Origin: Chromera velia
Lineage: Eukaryota; Sar; Chromeraceae
Reading direction: 5' to 3'
DNA length: 25,000 nucleotides
Assembly: GCA_018398765.1 (NCBI GenBank)
Contig: JAHBMJ010005781.1
Coordinates: 27,501-52,500 of the forward strand
Shown here one piece after another: positions 16,983 through 25,000 of this stretch; the first letter of the stretch is position 1; each line of letters starts with the position of its first letter. Both the position numbers and the translations under genes were made by a program. The notes beneath the pieces were generated by a model. The model searched no databases and was not told where the DNA came from. It was given only the letters and a program-made list of their open reading frames with translations.

Positions 16983-19900
16983 CTAGAACCAACCTGCAGC
17001 GCCCTCTGCCTCTTCCGCTTTCTCCCCATCCTCTCCAGCTGCATCCTTTCCGCCCTCGTCCTTCGCACCGTCTGCCCCGTCGCCCTCCTTTCCGCCCTCA
17101 TCATCCCCCCCCCCAAGATCCCCAAACCCAAACGCCTCTGCGACGGCAGACACACCTCCGTCCTCTGCTGCACCCTTTTCCTCTTCCTTCTTTTCCTCTT
17201 CCTCTTTGTCCTTCTCCTCGGCAGCGTCACCCGCAGCTTGAGGTGCATCGGACTCTCCTTTGTTCTCTTCTTCAGTTTTCTCTCCACTCTCCCCATCGCC
17301 CTTTCCTTCGTCCTTCTCAGCGTCATCAGAAGGATCTCCAAACCCAAACGCTTCCTCAAGTTCTTTTCGTTTCTCCTCCTGTTCCTCAGTCTCGGCAGGC
17401 TGGTCCTCTTCTTTCTTTCCTGCCGGATCTGTGTCGTCCTTCCCTTCCTCTTCCTCATTCTCTTTCTTTTCCTCATCTTCCTTTTTCTCCTCCTCCTCCT
17501 TCTCCTTCTCTTCAGCATCGTCACCCCCCCCAGAAGCGAGCTCTTCCTCTTTTTCCTCTTTCTCTTCTTCCTCCTTTTCGTTCTGCTCCTCATCTTCATT
17601 CGGCTTCTCGTCGTCCTCCTTCTTTGAATCATCTCCCGTCTCCCCATCTCCTCCAAATCCAAACGCCTCAGCCAATTCTTCCTCTTTCTCTTCCTTTGTC
17701 TCCTCCTCATCTTTCTTTTCTTCTTCGTCTCCCTTCTCCTTTTCCTCCTCATCTCCCTCACCCTTCTCGTCTGTACCCTCTTCCCCGTCCCCTTTCGCAT
17801 CTTCGTCTGCTTCTCCGCTGGGGCCTTCCTCGCCCTTCTCCTCCTCCCCTTCTCCTTCCTTCCCTTCCTCTCCCTTTTCCTCGTCATCGTTGAGGTCAGA
17901 GACACCCTTGGGATCTGCGGGCGCGTCTTCCTCTTCCAATTTGTTCTTCTTGTCCTCCTCGTCCTCTGTTTTCTTGCCTGGGGGGGGATCGTCTAACTTG
18001 GCGCTGGCAGCAGCGACAGCGGCAGCCTTCTTCTCTTGCTCTGCAGGGGGAGGAAGAGAGATTCCAAGGGGAAAGGGCGAGAAAGAGAGAGAAGGAGGGA
18101 GAGAGAGAGATTGTCGGTAGGACGCGAAAGGGGCAGCTTGATAGAATTACTGAAACGCGCTCTGTGGAATAGAAAGACTAGGTGTTCTTTTTGCCTCTCC
18201 TTCTCAGCCAAGAGCTGCGTGAAGTAGTGGAACAACGACAAAAAATCTCTACACAAAGAAAGAGACGAATGAACACCAGGACACGCACAGTGAGTGAATG
18301 GCTACGTGACTGACCAGCTTGCAGTTTCTTTTCTTTTCTGGCCTTGATGGCGGCCTCTCTTGCCTCTCGTTGCTTGCGTGCCTCTTCTTGTTGCTGCAGG
18401 ATCTTTTGTCTTTGCAGCTCCATTTCTTTCTTTAGCTGTTCTTCTCTCTGTTTCTGCTTGAGGAGTCTCTTCATTTCCTTCAGCTTGATCGAGTTCAGTT
18501 TGGTCTGCTGCGCCTTGTCCTTCAGGACTTCCTCCAGGGTGGCGATCTCTTTCTTCAACGCCATCGTCTCCTCAGAGTTCTCCCGCATCTGAACAGACGC
18601 ACACACACACAGAAGGGGGAACAATGCGAGGCTTCTACAACAATCACGATCAACAATTCACTGACGAAAGATGCAGCATGATCTCATGTTCACGCACTTC
18701 TCGCGTACCACCAGAATCAAAGTAACTAGAGAGCAGACGGGAACGCTTTACGAAAGCTTGAAATTGAATTGACATTCTGCTAAGAAAACCGGAGACAGAG
18801 AGAGAGGCCGACAGACCGACAGACCATCTGTTTGTATTTTGCCTCGTCGACTCTTCTGGTTTCTTTCAGGGCTTCAATCTTCCTCTGCAGCTTTTCGATT
18901 TCCCCGGGGGTGACCGGCCGCTCGAAGGCCGGGTCTCCCGACTGCGCCTTTCCTGTGACGCCCTTCTTGGGTGACTGGCTCTGGCTCTTTGGGGGAGACT
19001 CGCAGCGCTCCTTCGCGATCGTGAAATACTTCCTGCAACAAGGAAAGGATGAAAGAGACAGAAGGGGTGGGATGACATGAGGGTAAGCGCATAAATTCGC
19101 AGCTGAGAGGAGTACAGCATGGAAGGGAGAGACAGAGGAAGAAGGGGAAGGAAGGCATGGAGGGGACGGCAGCCGACATCAGCAGCAAGTGTGAAAAGCT
19201 GAACCGAAGAACTGTTGTGAGCTAGAGGAAGAGAAGAAGACGAGCCCTGGGTCTATTGCCTCATTCATTCCTTCGTACATTCATCAAACAATTTGAGGGC
19301 GAACTGTCCTTTCTCCGAGCACTCGATCGAGACAGACAGGCAGGCGGCTGACCTGAGTTGCATTTCCAGATCGACGCACACTTGGTGTTGTCTCTTGACT
19401 GCCTCTTCACTCTTTGAAGCTGCGTGTTTGAGAGAGAGGTTGTCTGCCCTCAGCACTCGAATGGCGTCTTTCATCTGTCTGTGTTTCTCTGGGAGGTCCC
19501 CCTGCTGCTGTGTGTAGGTCTCGAGGGCACGCTGCTGTTCCTTCTGGATTCTCTGTAGCGCTCTGGCCTCAACCTGTACAGATGGACAGATGAATAAATG
19601 AATACGTGAACGGACAGATGGATGCAAAAAGACATATGATAAGATGAGATTACAGTCATGAGACGGCACGAGAAGCTAGAATTAGAAATCGGGGATAGAC
19701 AGAGACAAAGACGTGAATCATGAGTGAAAATTCTCGTCAACCTTCCAGAAAGCTGCGGAACCTTCCGAGAGGCAACTCAGAGAGAAGCATCCTCTCGTCG
19801 CGCAGGGGTGCAGGGATACTGCGTGAGAACGAAGTTCAATTTTACATCTCATCTCTTTTTCTTCCTGTTCTCCTGTCTTCACTCGCTCACTTTTTCTTCA

Positions 19901-21070
19901 CCGACCTTCTTTTCTTCGAGGATTCGCTTTTTCTCTGCGAGCTCGTTTTCCAAAGCAGTAATCTGCAAAAGAGATGCCATTCAACGACAGAAAGAATGAA
20001 CCATCATGCGTGATTCATCCAAAGTGCACCCGACATCCGAAGGAAAGGAGTTTTCGAAACTTGCACACAGACAGAGACAGACAGAGGCAGACCGAAAACC
20101 CCTACATGATCGAACATTTACACACAGGGACAGGGAGCTCTAGGGAAAGAGGGAGAGTGCTGACTGTCACCAACCTTGTCCAGGTTCACGTTCTCGCTCA
20201 GTTGGCGTTTCAGGGCCGTCACCTCCCTCTTGTAAACGTCAAGCTTCCTGTGTGCTGCTCGGATCTCGGCCTCCTTACCTGCAGGCAGAAGAAGAAGCAT
20301 AAATGAAAAAAAGAAAACTGCAATTGGCACTGTGACCTCATGCATATTGCCTGCGTGAGGGACTGTGGGCGGGTACAACTGTGGTGACGTACCGGACCCA
20401 CCCACACATCTACAGAGAGACCTTCTGGGACATCCACACTCGGTTTGTCATGAGCAGCTTTTTGTGATCTATTACTCTGCTCCTCTCTGAGACATTTGCC
20501 CTCTCTCTCCGTCTCCTGTTTTTTTGACCATCCCTTCCCTCACACGCACTTCGAGAAACTCCATTTGAATACTTCGGGCCACCAACTCACTCTTTGTTTG
20601 TTGCACCTCCTCGGGACTCGGACGGTTTCGCTTTGCCATCTGCAGGGAGGCAGAGGAGCACGGAGAGACCGCCAGGCTATTGTCCAAAAGCCGAAGGAGG
20701 AGGGAAAAGAAAGCAAGAAAAGGGGATGAGGCGAAGTGGGTGCTCATGCAGGGCATCCACTATATATGCTTTCTTTCTTTGAGTGTAAGTGAGGCACTGT
20801 CTGTCCATTCCGCCCTCTTCTCTTTAGTCCATAAACCGGTCTCCCCTCCCTCTGAAGATCTGGGTGGACGTCAACGCAGGTCATACCCAAAGACAAAAAG
20901 AGACAGTGCACTCAAATTTCAATCGGAAGAAACAAAAGATCAAATTGATGAAACATCACCCTGTCAATTCAGCTACAAGAAAAATCGCACCTCCATGGAT
21001 ACAGAGACAGGAATGACGCCCTAATTATGAATCCGTTCAGACAAACAAAATCGGTTCAGCGGAAAGGGAA

Positions 21071-21109
<39 letters not shown>

Positions 21110-22365
21110 GGAGGAAAAACTTTGGCACTCAATCAATCACTACTGGCTGCTTACATCAGTTAGTGTTGTCTCGAGTTGTTGGGCCAATCCCTTCAGCTGT
21201 GCCTTCAGGTATTCATTGGCGAGCTGCAGCTTCTCGACGTACTGATTCTGAGTCGCTTGTGTGGTCCTGCATAAGCGGAGGGAAGCATGCAGAATAAAAT
21301 GATTAATGAATGAATGGATGAATGGATGAATGAATGAATGGATGAATGAATGAATGAATGAATGAATAAAGGAAGGAAGGAAGGGGGAAGGGAAGGACGA
21401 ACGGGGACAGGCGAAGCAAAAGCGAGCCATTTGCAAAGCAGGTCTGAGATTCCCCCCCGAGTCCCCCGACTGACCCATGAGGCCTCATGGACATTCCTCC
21501 TGCAGGCAGGAAGACCGAAAACAGAACAGAACAGAAGAGAAACAAAAAGCGTCAAATGGCAGAGCAGGGAAGGTGTAGGGAGGATGTAGTCAACGGACTC
21601 CAATCCACGGTGCGATTCGATGTTGTCAAGCATTGAGGGCAGAGAGAACGGCTCAGAACTCCCAATCAATCCTCAAAACGGACACACAGTCGTACGCCAA
21701 GGAAGGAGGGCGACGTGGGTTCAGATGAATTCAAATCTCGTCACCCCCTCGGGCCGGTCCGCCAGCCTGCCTACCTGCCTACCTGCCTACCTGCCTGCCC
21801 ACATTCTTGCATGACTGCCAGAGTGACGAAGGATGCTACCTGGCCAGTGGCCGGACCTCAGCATGCAGTGACTGAGTGACTGACTGACTGACTGACTAAC
21901 TAACTCGGTGTTTTGCTTGCTTTCCTGGGCGAATGGCTGCCCAGCCTCTTTCAGACTACCATCCATGAAACAGAAACACTTCAGTGCTAGTTTCCCGTTT
22001 GCCTATGAGTGACCGTGTGACTGACTGACTGACCCACCTTTGGGGTTGACTCTGGAGTTTTCCATCACACTGGAGGACTTCGGGTTCAGGGCAGGCAGAC
22101 TCCCCGAGCCCCCACCTGCAGACCCCGACGTTTCCCCTGCACCTCCTGCCACAGCGGCCCCTGTTTCCATGGCAGTGGAGGGCTCCTCACGCTCGGCTTC
22201 CTCTGCATGAATCAATGCATGCATGCATGCATGCAGGGACGCAACAACAGTAAGGAGTTTCCTCGCCGCACGGCCGACCTGAAAGCCGACAACCACAGAA
22301 AACTGACCCTCTCCCTCCTCAGCCTCGAATCCATCGTCACTGTAGTAGTCAGCCACCTCAGCCAT
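16983..22365 (-). CDS. Coiled-coil protein with acidic AFGFG-repeat tail
   Basis: Eleven exons: 22365-22308, 22202-22038, 21499-21475, 21266-21155, 20639-20546, 20278-20175, 19962-19906, 19573-19353, 19032-18825, 18588-18315, 18040-16983. All phases match, giving 791 residues. The N-terminus (MAEVADYYSDDGFEAEEGE) is acidic and followed by a Gly/Ser-rich linker. Exons 4-10 encode nearly continuous coiled coil, including ITALENELAEKKRILEEKK (the whole of exon 7) and QKEQQRALETYTQQQGDLPE. Exon 11 is a ~350-residue Glu/Lys/Asp-rich tail with three motifs, LAEAFGFGGD, LEEAFGFGDP and VAEAFGFGDL. The middle vaguely recalls ciliary or basal-body coiled-coil proteins such as lebercilin; that is only an impression. 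A scaffold role is inferred. The fifth donor (C/GTGTGA at 20545) was chosen by phase and is the least certain junction. Confidence 0.85.
21074..21107. repeat. (AG)n microsatellite in an intron
   Basis: About seventeen AG units inside the fourth intron of the coiled-coil gene. Confidence 0.9.
21301..21368. repeat. (GAAT/GGAT)n microsatellite in an intron
   Basis: About sixteen tetranucleotide units, mixed GAAT and GGAT, inside the third intron of the coiled-coil gene, shortly upstream in the transcript of the exon at 21266. Confidence 0.9.
21757..21905. repeat. TGCC/TACC and GACT short tandem repeats in an intron
   Basis: A (CTGCCTAC)n run at about 21768-21800 and a (TGAC)n run at about 21868-21897 lie in the second intron of the coiled-coil gene. 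Another short TGAC run sits near 22018-22032, against the end of exon 2. Confidence 0.85.
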
Positions 22366-22894
22366 CTTCTCGCTTGTGGCTCAGTGGCACAACTCACGCA
22401 CCCGGATACAGAAAGAACCAACAGAGATAGACGGGGACAAGGATACACAGAAAACTTCTCGCTTCCGTTCTCTCTTTCACTTTTCTCGTCTCGCACGGGA
22501 CAACTGCTGTACAATGGACGATAACAACATGAGCGAGCAGTCAAGGGTCTGAGAGGACGGCGGATGAGCCTCATTCAATGCCCGTCGGAATCGTCGGAAT
22601 CGCCATTCTTTTTCAGACGATCGACCCGCGCCGCTGTGCATCCATGGGGCCGCGCGCGCGGTCGGCCCCCCGGCCCGAGGTCCCGACAAGATGTCCCGTG
22701 CATTGTCTGAGACAGTCTGACACTAGCTGTCTGACAGAAATTTCCACCCGCTTCTTAACTTCTTAATATATAATACGCTCAAGAAGACAGTGCGTCAGCA
22801 TACCAACCGCCTGCCAGAAATCGCTGAGCCAGTGCGTCAATTTGAGCTGTTTTCTTAACAGTTCTTTGGGCGGCAAAACAGCACACGGTTCAGA
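22366..22894. promoter_or_regulatory. Shared upstream region of divergent genes
   Basis: The start codons of the minus-strand coiled-coil gene and the plus-strand LRR gene are 529 bp apart, so both promoters and 5' leaders must lie here unless upstream non-coding exons exist. TAATATATAATA at 22764-22775, about 120 bp before the LRR start codon, is the only TATA-like sequence noticed. A GC-rich patch (GGGGCCGCGCGCGCGGTCGG) lies at about 22646-22665. Confidence 0.45.
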
Positions 22895-24356
22895 ATGGCC
22901 GTCAGTGACACTGCGCCCCAAACTCCCCCTGGTGTGGCTAATGACAGCAGTGACAGTGAGAGTCTCGAGGATTTCAACTATGTCACAGAGACGGCGTTAT
23001 CCATCGCACTGGAAGTCTGTTTCATGGTAAGTCTGATTTTGAGTCGTCAATTTCAGCAGAGCCGTCTCCGTTTTTACTCTGTGCATGCCGTCTCCGTCTC
23101 GATCGTCCTCTCAGACTCTTCCCAAGACTGCCTCACATCCTCACGAAATTGCTCTCCTGCAGGAAACAATGACTGTTGTTAAGCGGGGACTCTTCACAGA
23201 GCTCTGGCTGATGCTGTGCCTGGCGAAACGGGTTGGTTCTATTCCGCTTGGTAGTCCAGTCAAACCGTCTACATGCGTCGCTTTGACGATCAACCACGTG
23301 CGCCTTCCTGATTTGATCTCGCCCAGAGCGCTGTCCGTGCTTCGCCTGTTCTCAACCAAATGGAGGTTTTTAAATCCCCAGGTGTCATGTCTCGCTGTCC
23401 GAATGCATGGTTCCAAAACTGAGTATCGATACACATACATATATTATATAAGTGCTGTGTTACTGTCCCTGGTTCCGTTTGCCCTCTCTCTCCCATCAGC
23501 TCCCTCCGCCCCAAGATGTCTTCTCCCACCGTCTATCCGTCCGTCCGCCTGTCGATTTCTGCCTTATCTGACACTCCAATGCCTCGGACCCCGACCCCCT
23601 GCTTTAATATTCTTCTCTGCTTCCTAGATGGATGTCCATCTTTGACCTTTTTTCTTTTTTCTTTCTGCAGGGTCGGAGGCTCCATCCTCTCACCGAGGTC
23701 GATCTCACAGGTCAGGCTGTCCTTTCCTTCATGCTGGCTGCTCTCTTTCTTTTCGTTTTTCAATCTGCAGGTCTCCCTCATCTCTCTGAGCCTTCAGAAA
23801 ATGCGACTCAGATACCGTCTGGTTGAAATCCCTTGTGTAAATGTTCCTTTCACTTTCTTCTGTCTCCAAGAAAACAAACACAACGAGGAATCCTTCGATA
23901 TGGTCCTTCTCTTCCTGCCTCGCCAATGTACTCCAATGGAAGAGCATCATTAATCGATCTGATAGGGGTGCCTCGGGGGTCCTTCATTGCTTAATTCCCT
24001 CTTTTTGTGCCTCGATGGATGGCCCTGTTGATCCATCTCGATTTCCTTTCTGGAGGAGCCCGAAGAGATGTTTAGAAGGACGCAGAGACGGATAATTAGA
24101 CGGAGGCCTGCCTGCAGCCGAGCGTCATCTCCCATTGAAACTCGATGACAACAAAGCCACGGAGCTCTTTGCCGTCCTTCCCAGCACACTCTGCGTGTTG
24201 AAGCTTCAAGGTCCGTGGAGTTGAGTAGTGCGCACAGCCGGCGGGGGGGTGCATGGGAGGTTGGGTGGGTAGATCGGTTGTTCAACGCTCGACCATCCCT
24301 ACGTCCGTTCTCTGAGTGTCTGTCTCTCTGCCTCTCTGTGCTCTCCCTCTCCCTCC

Positions 24357-24407
<51 letters not shown>

Positions 24408-25000
24408 TATGTGTGTGTGTATGTGTATGTCAGTAGCAAGAGGAAGAGATGAATGAAAGAATGTGGCCTTCATTTTATCTTTCAGTGTCCGGGGATGCCC
24501 TTAGGAGCATGTGTGTCCGTCTGTCTTTCTATCCTCTTCTTCTGGTTCGACACACATGTACACCCACTCCCCCCCACCACCACCACACACATGCATACGT
24601 GATAGAAGAGAAAGGGCTCTGATCTCCTTGTTTCGTTCTCGTTCGTTCTCTGTTCCTGCCTGCAGGACAGTCGGGTGTCGGTCCCAAGGGATGGAGAGAG
24701 TTGGGGGAACGGCTGCACGTCGGGCAGATTCCTCGGCTGACTCATCTGTCTCTCTCACGTAAGTCCACTCTCTCTCTCCGTGCGTGTGCCTTCCTCTGAG
24801 TCACACACAAAAGTCCGCTCGCTGATCCCCTCTCTTCTTTGTCCGTCTCCTTTCCCTCCCTGTTGGTGTGGAGGAAGACCAAAATGGCGAAATGAAGAAC
24901 AAAAAAGTGCACTGCATGAGGACCTCTTCGGATGATTGTGCGTTTCTGCAGACTGTCGGCTCGGCCTGGCAGACGTGATTACAATCTTCAGCGCCCTTCC
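22895..25000 (+). CDS. Leucine-rich-repeat protein, 5' part
   Basis: Proposed exons: 22895-23026, 23163-23231, 23671-23710, 23771-23821, 24118-24210, 24666-24758 and 24952 to beyond the window. All junctions agree in phase. The ATG opens an acidic Ser/Asp-rich N-terminus (MAVSDTAPQTPPGVANDSSD). LRR character begins with LTEVDLTG and continues LPLKLDDNKATELFAVLP, LCVLKLQG, VGPKGWRELGERL, LTHLSLSHCRLGLADVITIF and SALP at the edge. The L-x2-L-x-L-x2-C/N spacing and LG..G..E..L segments fit ribonuclease-inhibitor-like LRRs, which bind proteins. The exons at 24118 and 24666 are both 93 nt, phase 1 to phase 1, each about one repeat. Exons 5-7 are well supported. Exons 3-4 are weaker: the GTTGAA donor at 23822 is poor, and another frame of exon 4 (VSLISLSLQKMRL) also looks LRR-like. 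The 3' end lies outside the window. Confidence 0.72.
24321..24430. repeat. (CT)n(GT)n compound microsatellite in an intron
   Basis: C/T-rich repeats run directly into about 15 GT/AT dinucleotides, all within the proposed fifth intron of the LRR gene. Confidence 0.9.

Noticed and set aside
16790-18120. Long plus-strand Pro/Ser/Phe-rich reading frames of up to 367 codons
   Set aside because: They are antisense shadows of the Glu/Lys-rich last exon of the minus-strand coiled-coil gene; composition follows from the complementary GAR codons.
23516-23953. Continuous 145-codon plus-strand frame as a single exon
   Set aside because: Contains pyrimidine-tract translation (FFLFSF) and two strong TTTCTGCAG/ATCTGCAG acceptors, so it spans introns of the LRR gene; part of its frame (VSLISLSLQKMRL) is kept as an alternative reading of exon 4.
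1-25000. tRNA and rRNA genes
   Set aside because: No GGTTCRA-type T-loop with matching acceptor stem and no conserved rRNA segment was noticed on reading; a tRNAscan-SE or Rfam run would be decisive.

Overview
The window is eukaryotic nuclear DNA. Three genes are interrupted by short GT-AG introns whose phases match at every junction, and a fourth long gene appears uninterrupted. Microsatellites are abundant and about half the window is decayed repeat and transposon sequence. Roughly even base composition, CEHGR/CKECGG repeats of the kind I associate with algal genomes and large algal viruses, and conserved TGCAG intron ends suggest a unicellular alga or alveolate. A chromerid such as Chromera is possible, but this is an inference and cannot be settled from the sequence.

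Layout. 1-4145: repeat-rich DNA with a frameshifted fossil of a UPF1-like superfamily 1 helicase (926-2564). Next come two head-to-head fragments that resemble the C-terminal segment of reverse-transcriptase polyproteins (about 2637-3262). Three copies of an ~85-bp repeat bracket the region. 4146-6355, minus strand: a three-exon gene for a secreted protein with signal peptide, Thr-rich mucin-like tract and EGF-like domains. 6356-13182: no convincing intact gene. It holds two 303-bp direct repeats, a ~530-bp fold-back element, arrays of ~33-bp hairpin-forming units and one fragment of an unidentified coding sequence broken by a stop.

13183-16017, plus strand: the most striking gene, 944 codons without an intron. 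It is an internally duplicated protein: a nine-unit Cys/His array plus HNH nuclease domain, then a four-unit array plus a second HNH domain, ending in a C2H2 zinc finger. The N-terminus looks like a mitochondrial presequence. 16983-22365, minus strand: an eleven-exon gene for a 791-residue coiled-coil protein with a long Glu/Lys-rich tail containing three AFGFG motifs. 22895 to the window end, plus strand: the 5' part of a leucine-rich-repeat protein gene.

The HNH and coiled-coil genes converge on an AT-rich spacer. The coiled-coil and LRR genes diverge from a 529-bp shared upstream region. Spliced models were assembled by eye from splice signals, phase and protein character; no transcript or database search was available.
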